Numbered from the stretch's first letter, positions 1 to 12,368 are shown. The stretch is 64,000 bases of DNA from Aphrocallistes beatrix (GCA_963281255.1 OY725504.1:1860001-1924000), one strand, 5' to 3'. The notes: generated from the letters alone by a model not told the origin. Program-made: numbers and translations.

Positions 1-1
1 T

Positions 2-355
2 CTTTCAAGACAACAACTCTCATAGGCAAGGATATGGATATATTGGTTCTGTTGCTGCACTACACTCCTAACAACATTGCAAAGAAGATATTCTCCGCTC
101 GGATAAAGGAAAACCAACCGTAGTGTATGATATCAAGGTGATAAAGCAGGTGCTTGGGGACGAAATCTGCCACAGCCTGCTTTTTCTGCATGCATTCACC
201 GGGTGTGACACCACTTCCAGCATTTTCGGGCTCGGAAAGAAGTCTGCTCTGTACAAGTTCAAAGAAGATTCCATCTTAAAAAGCTATGCTAGGGTGTTTT
301 CTGCACCAAACCAAGACCTAGTTGTGATAGAAAGCACTGGTTATAAGTCATGATC
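2..355 (+). pseudogene. Fragment of a conserved animal family with a PIN-like 'DxDxLVLLL' motif and 'HAFTGCDTTSS' motif
   Basis: Reading from the window edge, one frame gives GKDMDILVLLLHYTP and a second gives YDIKVIKQVLGD and HAFTGCDTTSSIFGLGKKSA (about aa 24-43 of the piece at 123-353). I recognise this pairing from large uncharacterised proteins common in cnidarians, molluscs and aphids, where an acidic PIN/FEN-like segment precedes the HAFTGCDT segment. The frame changes between the two motifs near position 115, so this copy is broken. The 5' part lies outside the window. The biochemical role of the family is not known to me; nuclease-like is an inference from the acidic motif. Confidence 0.45.
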
Positions 356-593
356 GCGTTGTTCAATGCATAACTTGGGGACAGTCTTCGTGACTTGAGA
401 TACACTATCCTCTGCAAGAAAGTGAGTGCAGCCAAAAGCTTCGACACCCGAAAGACTGCCACCTACAGCCTCCGCCACTAAATTTCACTCTCTGAGGTGC
501 TATTTTCAGGTGATGTTGTGGATGGCCATGGCTGATGGTATGGAGGTCACCGAATGGGGATAGAACTGCCAAGATAACAGCCTAATCCCAGTC

Positions 594-800
594 ATGTTGG
601 AAAGTAACCCTGCACCCGAAGCACTCCTGAAAATGATCCACTGTAACAGTTCCACAGGCTGTAGCAGTCTCAGATATAGCTGCAGAAAACAAGGACTCAA
701 CTGTTCCCAAGCATGCGGGCGATGCCAAGATGACAACTGTGGCAATATGAAAGAAGGAATTGCATTGGATGATGAAACCGAAGATGAAATTGAAATGTGA
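594..800 (+). pseudogene. CXC-type cysteine-rich C-terminal tail of the same family
   Basis: The frame reads PAPEALLKMIHCNSSTGCSS and then SCRKQGLNCSQACGRCQDDN, ending in an acidic tail (DDETEDEIEM) and a stop. The spaced cysteines followed by CRKxGLxC and CGxC resemble the tesmin/TSO1-like tail that ends the family to which the 2-355 motifs belong. One expected cysteine is replaced by tyrosine (RYSCRK). Distance and orientation fit a single decayed gene copy with 2-355. Between 356 and 593 I see only weakly coding-like sequence in several frames. Confidence 0.42.
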
Positions 801-1111
801 ACATATCAATCCATCTGTGCCACCTAAATTTTCCATTCTTATATTTCATAGGAGTTAAAGGGACAAAAAAAAATTTATGAGTATGTGTACCATTAAAAAT
901 ACATACATGAATACCACCAGCCGCAAACCATAATATTTCAAAACTAACGTGTAGACTATTTATATTAAGAAATTCGTACTCAGCAAGCATAGCAGAAAAA
1001 AACAAGGGGTCACTCGATATGGTTTACACTAAATTTGGAGATCGGAATTTTTACAATCCAGGTTGTTGCTAGGGAGTGCCCAAATTCTTTGCTCAAAATA
1101 TAGTCAATATA
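801..1111. other. No gene seen; scrap of a TTAA-2 type element
   Basis: AT-rich sequence without a convincing frame. At about 1055-1110 a stretch containing GTTGCTAGG and 'ctcaaaatatagtcaatata' resembles the inner part of the TTAA-2 family found whole at 7861-9005. The matching scrap resumes at 2203-2235 (aaattgccggaaattcgatg), so later elements appear to have inserted into it. Confidence 0.4.
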
Positions 1112-1633
1112 CAGTAGAACCTCTATAAGTGGGGTCTCTATATGTGGGGGGACCTCTATAAGTGGGGCAATTTTTTGACATCCTTGCTCATTTCCATACA
1201 GATAAACCTCCATAAGTGGGGAAGTGCCATTATGCGGGGAATGGGGGTGACTTTTAGGCTAATAATACCTCACGACACTAAGATTAACCTCTATATGTGG
1301 GGAATATGATAGGAGTTTTTCTATGCGAAATTGGATATTAATCAAAACAACCGTTCACAGATGAATCGGAACTTGGGATTGTGCTATACCATTTGCTGGA
1401 AATTTCGTGCCTCACAAATCAACCCTTTCTCATATCATTACACCCTTAATAAACCATTAAAAAATCGTAAGAAAGTAATAATAAATTTAGGGAAAGTAGA
1501 ATAGAGAATTCTCATAGTAATACTAAGGCAAGCTTGTTTTATGGGAATATTACAATTGGAATCATAAGTGGGGAATGGGGGAGTATCATCATGCTAGCCG
1601 GCCCAACCTCCCCCACTTATAGAGGTTCTACTG
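1112..1633. mobile_element. pogo/Tigger-like TA-target MITE
   Basis: Inverted ends CAGTAGAACCTCTATAAG and its complement (CTTATAGAGGTTCTACTG) are flanked by TA on both sides (1110-1111 and 1634-1635). The terminal GTGGGG motif is repeated several times inside both ends. Length is 522 bp and there is no transposase frame, so it is non-autonomous. The end style matches pogo-type Tc1/mariner MITEs. Confidence 0.75.
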
Positions 1634-1635
1634 TA

Positions 1636-2201
1636 TCCTTACTATTAAAACGCGATTATTGTTTGTTTGTTTGTTTGTGTACATATATATATATATATAT
1701 ATATCTGTAACGAATTGATTGAAGAAACTGCCAGGCGTAGAAAGCTGATTTTTGGCATGTGAGAGTCTTTTGGCTATGGCTCCAGTAAGTTCTGAGCTCA
1801 GACGAAAATGTCGACTCATCATTGAATTATGACGTCATTGTCACATTTTTAAAAGTTAAGTAATACAGTTATTCGAGCATAACTCAGCCATTATAGGAGA
1901 TAGAAGGCTGAAATTTTAATAGAATATGTATATTAATATATCACACATATGATGCAACTGTCATCAAAAAATGATGAGTCATCACTCTGTTATGATGTCA
2001 TCATTACACATCAAAATTTTCAAAATTGACAAATTTGGTGATTTTTCGTGCGATATCGATAATAGGAGTAGGACAGACGTATTTAGAGATGTTCTTTCCC
2101 TTATAATTAATCAATGGTGACCACAGGCGCCCAAAGGGCGCCTCCGGCGGACACAAAGTGTCCGCCAGCCGCGCGCAGCGCAAGCAAGCGAAGCGCGCTT
2201 G
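1636..2201 (+). mobile_element. Non-autonomous Helitron, copy A
   Basis: It starts with TCCTTACTATTAAAACGCG right after an A and ends with GAAGCGCGCTTG right before a T, with no target duplication. After the 5' end come TGTT repeats and a (TA)n tract, then an AT-rich body, then a GC-rich 3' tail with the perfect hairpin GGCGGACAC-aaa-GTGTCCGCC. No Rep/helicase frame is present. The family is repeated more than ten times in the window; see 6961-7502 and 59303-59799 for proof of the insertion rule. Confidence 0.75.
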
Positions 2202-2760
2202 TATATATCAAATTGCCGGAAATTCGATGCTGAGCACGAATAAGACAATAGAATTGATTTGCAATTATTTGAAAGGTTATATCTCAGTTTTCAAAACCGG
2301 CGATTTTTACAGCCCGGGTCAACGACGGGATCGCGTCAAATCACTTTCTGATATTCCGATTTCGGTAAACTTTTAGTATGTTACTCCTAAAACATGATAC
2401 AACGGAAAATGCAACAAAACAATTTGTTTCAATTTTGGGGGTTAGAACTATTTGCTTCCTATTTTGACCTGACTATATTACAACACTGCCTGGACTAATG
2501 TATTCGTACATCATAATAGTTTCCATTGAAATTATTATAATTCTATTCCATTTATGAGGTCAAATTAATTTAATCAGTAACAAATACACAAAATCTGACT
2601 TCAAATTCGTTTTCTTCACATTCATAGTGCTCATATTATATGTTTTCAATCTACTAATATTACTCTCCTTCAAGATTGGTAAGTATTTTAAGCATTTTCA
2701 ACTACACTAGCCAGGCAAGTATTTGTACAATTATTTGTACAATTTATTATTTCACGTGTA
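2202..2760. other. No gene; remnants of Tc1-like MITEs
   Basis: At 2483 the end CACTGCCTGGAC of the MITE family found whole at 48120-48578 can be read, but the copy has lost its other end. From about 2705 a second MITE (GCCAGGCAAGTATTTG) begins and is interrupted at 2760 by a Helitron, resuming at 3401-3490 (tttaatattaaaatgggtcc). It is a relative of 6184-6661. Open frames here are short and not convincing. Confidence 0.5.
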
Positions 2761-3400
2761 TCTTATATATTAAAACGCTAGGATATTTGTTTGTTTGTCC
2801 GAAATGATTGAAGAATTGGCAAGTCGTAGAGATACGAAAATTGCCATATGTAGGAGTAAAATTATGAATCTACGATTAAGATCGAAGATCTAAGCGAAAT
2901 TTTACACCTTTTCTATACAGTACTATATATGGCTTCGCTCTCGGATTAGAAAATAGGCTGTCATTGTAATTAATTCTTTAAAGAAATAACTTATGTGGAT
3001 GTCTCAATTACATTCTAGTTTATAATTTTTAAAAAGGTTTTGTGTATATTTTCATAACTTTATATACATAGTATATTAACACCATTTGTTGAATTTTAAA
3101 AAATTGACTGGAGACTAGCTTTCAACGGTTGACATGGGTTGTTTGGGTGTGTAGATTTCGAATATCGTATTTTCAAGTAAATATGATAATTAATTTGTTT
3201 ACTTTTGTTTGCAATAGACTTAAAGTCAAAAAATTTCAAGAATATGCTAGAAATTTGCTTTTAATGGTTAACATGGGATTTTCAGAGGTGTAGATTTACA
3301 ATATTACATTTTCTGGTCTATGTGAGAAATCGTTTGTTAAATTTTGTTCACAATATTTATTTAAAGTAAAAGTTCAGCGCAAGCAAGCTTAGCGCGCTTG
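2761..3400 (+). mobile_element. Non-autonomous Helitron, second subfamily (copy B)
   Basis: The 5' end TCTTATATATTAAAACGCTA follows an A and the 3' end CTTAGCGCGCTTG precedes a T. The 3' tail is shared with copy A but the body is different: it holds two diverged repeats of about 180 bp containing TTTCAA/TTTTAATGGTT and 'gtgtagattt'. The flanks join to give the same sequence as the uninterrupted MITE near 6222-6250, so the insertion left no duplication. Confidence 0.65.
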
Positions 3401-3501
3401 TTTAATATTAAAATGGGTCCATTCATTAGGATCAAAACTCCTAAACGGCAAGTCCTATAACTAATCTCATTTTAAAATCGAAATCTTCTCAATCAATTTA
3501 A

Positions 3502-5442
3502 GGATACCGCCCTCGAAAAATCTTGCCTGGCGTAAAAAAAAACAGCAAAATGTTTTATTGCTAATTTCATTTTATTACTGATCGATCTACCATCTGATAG
3601 CACTATTTGGACGGCATTTCCTTTTATTTTTTGCGAAATAACCCCCTGAAGTTTAGCGTTAATAAAAATTGAAAAATTATTAGCGGATTTTAACTCATTT
3701 ACCAATTAGTTTTTAACTTATTTGATATTTTTTTAATGATATGAACCTTAACATTGTTTTAGCACCTTTGGAGATTATAAAACACAAAGATTTAAAAGAA
3801 TAGGCGAATAAAATCCAAACAAAATAGCTCTATAAGGGAGTTCATTTATATAATCCTCGGGAAATCGCAAGTTTGATCTCAGATATTTAGCGATCCCTGG
3901 GTCAGAAATAAAATTCTGATCGTTTCAAAAAAAAAATTGTTCAGATCCGACCATTTGTTCTTGAGATATCGCATATTATAGGTAAAGTTCGGGCATAATA
4001 TCCCTCTAAGGTCCCGAAAGAGGCTGATGTCATATCTTAAAAACTATTGTTGATATATAATATATTATATCCTTAAATGGAAGGAAATATGCGAAAATAT
4101 ATAGGTTCCTCGACCATTCCTTTGTCAAAAAATAAATAATTCTCGACTTATCATTGATTTAATTGTAATACAAATTCTATGGAGAACTTTGAATCTATTA
4201 AAAATGGCGAATCTAATCATTAAATATGTGTCCAAATTTAGCTATTATGCTAAATAGTGAATACAATTGCCGCTAATAATATGTACAGAAAAATTGGAGA
4301 ACTTTTGATAATTATTTTGAAAGTTCTGGCCTTGGACCTCGCAGATTCGGTCAAAAACCCCCATTTAGGGTCCAAAAAGAGATATCACTCTATCTTTATA
4401 AATAAAAGTCCAAATTCTTAGTTCTCACTTCCTAATATACTTTTTATGAGTGTGCATATATGATTCTTTGATAATAATTGCACTACACCCTATGGAGTGT
4501 TAAGTTTTAAATTTTTGTCATATGATGATGTAGCATTTTTCGAAAATCCTAACTTCGAAACTAAAGGTCGTAGACTTTCGCTCTAACTTCCTAATATACT
4601 TTTTGGAACCTTTTAATTCATTCTAAACTGATAGATTATACTTCGCAGTGCCAGGAATATGAAATATTATCTACAATTATCTCAAAATATTCGGAGTTAG
4701 GGGCCTCAAGGAAATTTGTGGATTTTCAGGGTACTTTTGCTATTTTTGGTTAATATTTGGCTTTCATATACCTAAATCAGCAGTATGGATGCGAATAAAT
4801 GTATGTGGATGCTTATGTGCATTATTAATCACTCATTTTACATTCTTCTTGAACACCTAAACTTAAAATATCTATATCTGGGGACTTTAAAATTTCAAAA
4901 TTGACCGTCTTTGCAGAATTATTTCTCAAATTTGGTTTGAGATAGAAGTTTGAAAATTTCAAGAGTTGTTTCATATCATTAGGCGATGAACGTAGGACCA
5001 CCATTTTTTGGATATATTCTAACTCGGTGATTTTATTCATGATTTTCCCCAAAAAACAGACATTTTTCGCCGTTTTTTGGCCCTTTTTTTTTGGACACCG
5101 ATAAAATTTACAATATTTGTCATTTTAACTTTCTTCTGGTCCTATGAAGTTGCAAATATGGTAGACTATTTATGATTCGATTTTGGAAGCGTTTGATTCC
5201 TAGGTATGTTCTAAACAATTCATTGAGTGCCTAAATTTCTACCATTAAGATGTGCTAGCGGAAAATTAAAAAAACAGACTTTGAGACACTGTATCTCAAA
5301 ATCTAGAAATGAGAATCAAAAACGGTTTGGAATTTGCCAGTATTTCTTGATGGAGATACCTCCCCACGCTTAGCATCTCTTATAGCTCTACTTTCATCGT
5401 ATGCTGTAATGCAAATCATATGTTTTTTCGAGGGCGGTATCC
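3502..5442. mobile_element. TTAA-1 element, full-length copy 1
   Basis: Flanked by TTAA on both sides (3498-3501 and 5443-5446), with inverted ends GGATACCGCCCTCGAAAAA and the matching TTTTTTCGAGGGCGGTATCC. Length is 1941 bp. A TTAA duplication is typical of piggyBac (also Kolobok and Sola3), but the tips do not match a family I can name and no transposase is present, so it is non-autonomous. A short open frame on the minus strand at 4825-5052 recurs in other copies. Confidence 0.8.
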
Positions 5443-5446
5443 TTAA

Positions 5447-5607
5447 TTATCCCTTTACCGCGTTCTCCTCTACTTTCAAACGCCCCCCATTCAACTGTGT
5501 GATCCGTTCCCATTGAATGTTGCACCGTGCTTTTTGTCGAGGCTCCTTTAATTTATCTTAATTGAACCCAGTATATGTGGTTTACGCATTGTGAGCAATA
5601 TTATATT
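5447..5607. other. Single-copy stretch between TTAA-1 copies
   Basis: About 160 bp not seen elsewhere in the window (contains AAACGCCCCCCATTCAACTG). No frame or RNA structure stands out. Confidence 0.3.
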
Positions 5608-6183
5608 TAGCGATCACTGGATCTGAAATAAAATTCTGATCGTTTCAAAAAAAATTAGTTCGGATCCGACTATTTGTTAGTGATATATCGCTTACTATAG
5701 GTAAAGTTCGGACATTATACCTCTCTATGATCCCGAAAGAGGCTGATGTCATATCTTAAAAACTATTGAAGATATATAATATATTATATTCCTAAATAAA
5801 AGGATATATGCGAAAATATCTAGTTCCCCAAACATTCTTTTGTCAAAAATAAATATTTCTCGACTTATCATTGATTTAATTGTAATACTAATTCTATGGA
5901 GAACTATGAATATATTAGAAAATGGTGAATCTAATCATTAAATATGTATCCAAATGTGGCTATTATGCTAAATAATGAATACAATTGTCGTTAATAATGT
6001 GAACAGAAAAAATTGGAGAACTTTTGATAAAGATTTTGAAAGTTCTGGCCTTGGACCTCCCGGATTCGGTCAAAAACCCCCATTTAGGGTCCAAAAAGAG
6101 ATATCTCTCTATCTAAATATAAGTAAATATAAGCCTAAATTCTTAGTTCTCACTTGTAAATAGACTTTTGATGAGGGTACATA

Positions 6184-6661
6184 CAGTGCCCAGACAAAAG
6201 TATTTGCACACTTCATTATCTCACGTTGATTTAATACTAAAATGGGTCTATTTATGAAGATTAAAACTCCGAAACGGTAAGTGATACAACTAATCGGGTT
6301 TCAGATTCAAAATCTTCGCATTCGAAATAGTTATTGTAGGATATTTCTAATAAATTGCTCAACCCAATGAGTAAAATTATCAACTTGTGACACAAGAGGT
6401 AGTACATCACCATAATGTATAGTGATAAAAAGGGACATATGTGGCACAAGGTGGCAGTGAAAGATAATTTGAAAACATTGGGAATTAATAATTGATTAGA
6501 AATATCCAACAATAACTAATTCGAATGCGAAGATTTCGAATCTGAAACCCGATTAGTTGTATCACTTACCGTTTCGGAGTTTTAATCTTCATAAATAGAC
6601 CCATTTAGTATTAAATGCACGTGAGATAATGAAGTGTGCAAATACTTTTGTCTGGGTACTG
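6184..6661. mobile_element. Tc1/mariner-like MITE with long inverted arms
   Basis: The ends CAGTGCCCAGACAAAAGTAT and the complementary ACTTTTGTCTGGGTACTG are flanked by TA. The arms stay complementary for about 150 bp, so the element can fold back. Length is 478 bp and no transposase is encoded. It sits in a TTAA-1 copy. Confidence 0.75.
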
Positions 6662-6960
6662 TATATAATTCATTGATAATAATTGGACTACACCCTATGG
6701 AATGTAAGTTTTAGATTTTTGTCATATGAAGACGTAGCATTTTTCGAAAATCCTGACTTGGAAACTAAAGTCGCAGACTTTCGCCTTAACTTCCTAATAT
6801 ACTTTTTGGAAGCTCTTTATTCATTCTAAACTGATAGATTATATTTCGTAGTGCTAGGAATATGAATTATTATTATTCACAATTGTCTCAAAATATTCGG
6901 GATAGGGCCCTCAAGGGAATTACTGCATTTTCAGGGTACTCTTGCTATTTTATTTAAATA

Positions 6961-7502
6961 CAAGCGCGCTTCGCTTGCTTGCGCTGCGCGGCTGGCGGAC
7001 ACTTTGTGCCCGCCGGAGGCTCCCTTTGGTCGCCTGGAGGTGACATTGGTTAATTATAAAGGAGATAACATCTCTAAATATGTCCATCTTAGTGTTAAAA
7101 CCGATTTCACTCGAAAAATCACAAAATTTGTCAATTTTAAAATTTTTGATGCGTAATGATGACGTCATAACAAAGTCATGAGTCATCATTTTTTGATGAA
7201 AGTCGCATCATATGTGAGATATGTTAGTATACAGATTTTATTAAAATTTCAGCCATCTATCTCCTATAATGGCTGAGTTATGCCCGAATAACTGTGTTGC
7301 TTAACTTTTTAAAATGTGACAATTACGTCATAATTCCGTGATGAGTCGACATTTTGCTCTGAACTCAGAACTTATTGGAGCCATAGCCAAAAGACTCCCA
7401 CATGCCAAAAATCACCCTTCTGCGCCCTGCAGTTTCTTCAATCAATTCGTTACAGATAGATATATATATATATATACAATAATCGAGTTTTAATAGTAAG
7501 GA
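6961..7502 (-). mobile_element. Non-autonomous Helitron, copy C
   Basis: On the minus strand it runs from TCCTTACTATTAAAACTCGA to GAAGCGCGCTTG. The interrupted TTAA-1 target reads ...atttaaata | tttgactcg..., which matches the uninterrupted copies at about 4750 and 50425. The insertion is therefore exactly between A and T with no duplication, as Helitrons do. The 3' hairpin GGCGGGCAC/GTGTCCGCC is nearly perfect. Confidence 0.8.
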
Positions 7503-7860
7503 TTTGACTCGAATATACCTAAATCAGCAGTATGAATGCGAATAAATGTCTGTGAATGCTTTTGTTCATTTTTTATAACTCATTTTACATTGTTCTTAAC
7601 ATCTAAACTTAAAATCTCTATATCACGGGACTTTAAAATTTCAAAATTGACCGTCTTTACATAATTTTATGTCAAAATTGGTTTTTAGATGTTTTGAAAA
7701 TTTCGAGAGTTGTTCCATATCATTAGGCGATGAACGTAGGACCACTTTATTTTTTGATATCTTATAACTTGGTGATTTTATTCCTGATTTCCCAGAAAAA
7801 AAGACATTTTTGGCCCTTTTTTTCGGACACCGATAAAATTTTACATTTTTGTCATTTTAA

Positions 7861-9005
7861 GGTTAGCCTTTCCTATGGGTATTTTGTTTTTTATCTAAAA
7901 TTTGTCCAAAGTTCTCTTCAATCATTTTTAGATCCCTAAAGGGGTTCTAAACATTAATTTCGATTTTTAGAATTTCAATATTTGAAGCGAAATGTATCAT
8001 ATCCCTAAGGTTCTTTGAACCATGTTAAATCATCATTTTAATGCTAAATTCGTGCTCAGCACTAAATTTCCAGCAATTTGGTATATTGTATATTGGACAC
8101 ATTTGAAGAAAATTTTTGGCTGCGGGTTCCTAGCAACGGCTAGGAATGTGAATTTAATTCCTGCCCGTTGCTAGGTACGGACAACTAAAAGATTCTCCAA
8201 ATATGGTCAATATATCAAATTGCTGGAAATTCAATGCGGGACATGAATTCAGCATTCAAATGGTGATCTGACATGGTTCAAAGAAGTTATTGATCTGAGA
8301 TTCCGGCGGACACTGTCGAATGTGGTTATATTTGGGTGGCCAGTCAGTCATCAGTGACTAGTTTTTCACACTTTAATAAAAAAAATTGTTGATATACCAT
8401 ATTTTGAAGTTAAGTAATGCTATAAGTTGTCGAATAAGGATATTTGCATGTTATTTGTTATTCTAAAGCAGTTAAAATTAATGGAAATTGAGGGAAATAT
8501 ATAAATATTTTCTAAATCCTATTTTCTGAGACTTTTTTTCAGCAATTATAAAGGTGATAACTTTTTGTAAATTCAACATAGGGGCGAAAGCTCAACGGTT
8601 TTTGATAGATCTCGAAGAGTAGAACATAATGAACAGGCAGATTTTTGATATTACAACTAGAAAGAGAATTATGAAAAAATAGTATCAAAATTACTAAAAA
8701 TAAAATTCCTTGGTTTTTTGGGTGTGAATTTTTATCAATTTTCAAAATTTCAAAAATCTGTCTGTTCATTAGTTAGATCATCGATTTATGAAAGAATTTG
8801 AAAAGTTTCTAAAGGGTTGTTAGCATATTGTGTCTTATTTCTTCCTTGTAAATTGACATTGTTTTTTAAAAAAATTTTTATCTATTGAATTATTTCGATT
8901 ATTAGTGCAGTTTTGTAGATAACTCTGCGATACAAATCTGCACTGAAAAAATTAAATGAATCGGTTGAAAAAGTCAAGAGTTAGCTATTATAGGAAAGGC
9001 CAACC
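7861..9005. mobile_element. TTAA-2 element, copy a
   Basis: Flanked by TTAA (7857-7860, 9006-9009), with tips GGTTAGCCTTTCCTATGG and ATAGGAAAGGCCAACC. Length is 1145 bp with no transposase frame. The TTAA-1 target it split has the empty form 'cattttaactttc' in copy 1, which confirms the TTAA site. It holds the phrase GTTGCTAGG in inverted repeats near 8115-8175. Confidence 0.75.
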
Positions 9006-9471
9006 TTAACTTTCTTTTGGTCCTATGAAGTGGCAAATATGATAGACTATCTATTATTCATTTTGGAAGCATTTGTTTTTTGGTATGTCATAAACAATTC
9101 CTTGAGTGGTCGGATTTCTACCATTAAGATGTGCTAGCGATAAACGGAAAAAACAGACTTTGAGACACTGTATCTCAAAAACAAGAAATGAGAATCAAAA
9201 ACGGTTTGGGATATGTTAGTTTTTCTTGACGGAGATACCTGCCCACGCTTGACATCTCTAATAGCTCTACTTTCATCGTATGCTGTAAGCCAAATCATAT
9301 GGTTTTTCGAGGGCGGTCCTTAATCCTTAATTTAAGATTAGTTATTACCTATAGCAATAGGTAATATTTGTGACAAATTTAGTCATTTTCAGTGGCCGTT
9401 TAAGGGCACTTCTAAATACTTTTAAATTCTAAATTTTTCGTATGAAACTGAGATGTGTATGGGTTAATTAA

Positions 9472-9588
9472 CCCGAGGATTACTTGGGGTCAAAGGTATA
9501 AATAGAAATGACCCAGCTTTCACTTTCATTTTCAGTTTACTTTCAATTAACTTTCACTTTCAATTCAACATTCCTGGACGTGCTCGGG
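9472..9588. mobile_element. 117-bp TTAA-flanked MITE
   Basis: Flanked by TTAA (9468-9471, 9589-9592) with a short inverted tip CCCGAG/CTCGGG. The inside is a run of TTTCACTTTC-like repeats. Reverse-oriented, more diverged relatives lie at about 16858-16976 and 18055-18135. It is too short to code for anything. Confidence 0.55.
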
Positions 9589-9884
9589 TTAATAGGAAAA
9601 ATTAGGATTTTTTTTGTTGAATGTTGCTACATTCCAGTGTTCCTATGGAAGCGTATTTTTGTCATTTGCTGTTATTTCATGAAAATCAGAAGAGCTTGAT
9701 GTTCAAATTTAATTCTTTTTGATAGCCAATAGACTACTTCTTAATAAACGATAAAATAATTTCAATGTCTAAATTCAATATTTTATGAGATATTCGACAA
9801 ATTACAAAATGTGATCAATAAGATAAAATGTCTAATAACTCGCAAATCAGTGAATTTAGAATTCGAAATTATATTATCAATTAA

Positions 9885-11498
9885 GGTTGGCCTTTCCTAT
9901 GGACATTTTGTTTCTTATCAAAAATTTGCGAAAAGTACTTTTTAACCTGCGCTTGGCTAAGTGATTTTTTCTAAGTGAGTTTCTAAGTAATTTTTTCTAA
10001 GTGTTTTTAAGTGATTTTTTCTAAGTGATTCTAAGTGATTTTTCCCCATTGAAAATGGCTTTAACAGGAAATGACGCTACAAAACACCTCGCCAAGCGGG
10101 GGTTAATCATTTTTTGATCTCAAAAGGGGTTCTAAACTTTAATTTTGATTTTTAAAATTTCAATGCCAAAATTTCGCCACTTAGATCCACTTGTACCACC
10201 TGGTGACACCCAATGAGGACACATTTTGGAAGCGAAATGTCTAATAGTGTCAAAATTACTTTAAAAAATATTCGTCTGGTGTTTAGTATGAAATTTTGAC
10301 AATTTTCAAAATTTCAAAAATTGTCTGTTCATTTGATGGATTATGCATTTATGAAAGAATTTGAATAGTTTCTAAAGGGTTGTAAGCATATTGTGTCCGA
10401 TTTCTTTCTTTTAAAATGCTCAACTTTTAAAAAAAATTGGTAAATTTGCATTGAAGAAATCGAACACAATATGCTTACAACCCTTTATAAACTTTTCAAA
10501 TTCTTTTATAAATGCATGATCTATCAAATGAATTAGACAGTTTTGTGAAATTTTGAAAATTGTTAAAAATTTAGACAAAAGCACCAAGCAATTGTTTTTT
10601 GAGCAATTTTGATACTATTTTTTCATAATTCTCTTTTTCTTCGTATTATCAAAAATAAGTCTGTTCATTTTGTTCTAATTTTCGAGATCTATCAAAAAAC
10701 CATTGAGTTTTCGCTTCAATGTTGAATTTGCAAAAAGTTATCACATTTATAAGTGCTGAAAAAAAGTCTCCGATAATAGGATTTAAAAAATGTTTCTATA
10801 TATTCCTCAATTTCCATTCGTTTTAACTGCTTTCTAATATTAAATAACATGCAAATATCATTATTCAACAACTTATAGCAGTACTTGACTTCAAAATATG
10901 GTATTTCAAAAAATTTCACCTTCAAAAGTGTGAAAAAACTGGTCATTCATGCTCGGCCACCCAAAGATAACCACATCCGATAAAATCCCCCGGAATCTCA
11001 GATCTATAACTTCTTTCAAACATGCCAGATCATCATTTGAAATCTGAATTCGTGTCCAGCATTGAATTTCCACCAATTTGATATATTTATGGACCATATT
11101 TAGAGAATTTTTGTGTTGTCCATGCCTAGCAATGGCCAGGAATTTTTTCACATTCCTGGCCGTTGCTAGGAACCCGCAGCCAAAATATTCTCCAAATATG
11201 ACCAATATATAGTATATCAAATTGCTGGAAATTTAGTGCTGTGCACGAATTCAGCATTAAAATGATGATCTGGCATGGTTAAAAGAAGTTATAGATATGA
11301 GACATTTCACATCAAAAATGTGCCTTTTTTGGGTAACACCAGGTGGTACAAGTGGCTCTAAGTGGCGAAATATTGGTATTGAAATTCAAAAAATCGAAAT
11401 TAATGTTTAGAACCCCTTTAGGGATATAATAATTGTTACGTAAAAAGGACTTGCCAAATTTTTTTTCTAAGACAAAATGCCCATAGGAAAGGCCAGCC
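9885..11498. mobile_element. TTAA-2 element, copy b, rearranged as a fold-back
   Basis: Flanked by TTAA (9881-9884, 11499-11502) with tips GGTTGGCCTTTCCTATGG and CCATAGGAAAGGCCAGCC. The part left of about 10430 runs in one direction and the part right of it in the other, so the middle is an inverted duplication. A further small insert (about 9945-10105, with AAGTGATTTTTTCT repeats and CGCTTGGC/GCCAAGCG ends) lies near the left end. Confidence 0.7.
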
Positions 11499-11705
11499 TT
11501 AATAAGTCTATTGGATATCATTAAGAATTAAATTTGAACATCTAGCACTTACGGTTTTCAAGAAATGACCTCAACTGGTCAAAATACGTTTCTATCGCAA
11601 CACTAGAATGTAGCAACATTCCATGAAAATTTCCTAATTTTTCATGTAACCCATTCACATCTCAGTTCCATGCAAAAATATTTTAATCAAAGTACTTAGG
11701 AGCTA

Positions 11706-12044
11706 AGTTGACTAATTCATGAATTAATGAATAATTCGAATAAATCATAATTCATTAAACCTGAGATGAATTATTGAAAAATATAAAATTTAAGCCAAGA
11801 AAAAGTCATAAATTGTAGGGATAAATTATTCGAATAATTTTTAATTCAGGAAGTGGAAACATTGTTGTCGAGGATTGATGGATCAATGCTATAGAAAATG
11901 TTTGAAACACTTTCTAGTATAATCTTTATTAGTTAGTAATTGTTACTTTCCTTTTTATCACACATGATTGACTAATTCATACTTGAATTATGAATTATTC
12001 GAATAATTCATAATTCTTTGCCATTTTTAATGAATTAGTCAACT
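11706..12044. mobile_element. TA-target MITE with TIR AGTTGACTAATTCATGAATT
   Basis: Long inverted ends flanked by TA (11704-11705 and 12045-12046). The inside repeats AATTATTCGAATAATTC palindromes. The same family occurs at 51595-51945 and, as a fragment, at 54088-54196. Confidence 0.65.
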
Positions 12045-12165
12045 TAGCTCTGGAGTGCTCTTAAACGGCCTCTGAAAATCTCTAAATTTGTCTCAAATAT
12101 AACCTAGTCCGCAATCATATAGTAACTAATCTCAATTTTAACAATGGATATGGGTTCTTTGACAC

Positions 12166-12368
12166 CATGGGTTTATCTAGGATTTCCAATCCGGAACCTT
12201 TTTGAGGTGATGAAAGTTATATGGCACCCAAACAGTGGTTTATCTTGTAATTCGAGGGGTGATAGCAAACCGGGACCAAAATCGAATCACACTGCAAGCA
12301 CCTTGGCTCCTCGGACGATACCAGGCTGGCACCTATTAGTGCCGACCGAGCACCTAGATAAACCCCTG
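12166..12368. mobile_element. hAT-type MITE with perfect 8-bp target duplication
   Basis: TTTGACAC is duplicated at 12158-12165 and 12369-12376. The ends are CATGGGTTTATCTAGG and CCTAGATAAACCCCTG. Length is 203 bp and it is more GC-rich than its surroundings. The 8-bp duplication and CA..TG ends point to hAT. Confidence 0.7.

Larger units (their letters stand above)
5608..9328. mobile_element. TTAA-1 element, left-truncated copy with three insertions
   Basis: It matches copy 1 from an internal point to the right tip (the tip is slightly damaged: GAGGGCGGTCCTTAA). It is interrupted by a Tc1-like MITE (6184-6661), a Helitron (6961-7502) and a TTAA-2 element (7861-9005). Because intact copies of the target exist at 3502-5442 and 49176-51113, each of these insertion points can be read exactly. 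Confidence 0.75.

Noticed and set aside
2158-2376. Frames beginning MSASRAQRKQAKRAC or containing KRASLACAARLA
   Set aside because: They are the translated GC-rich Helitron 3' tail and occur at every copy.
3493-3705. Recurring short frames inside TTAA-1 elements taken as genes
   Set aside because: They appear only where copies are recent, have no known motif and lack a consistent start; at most a weak lead (reported separately for one frame).
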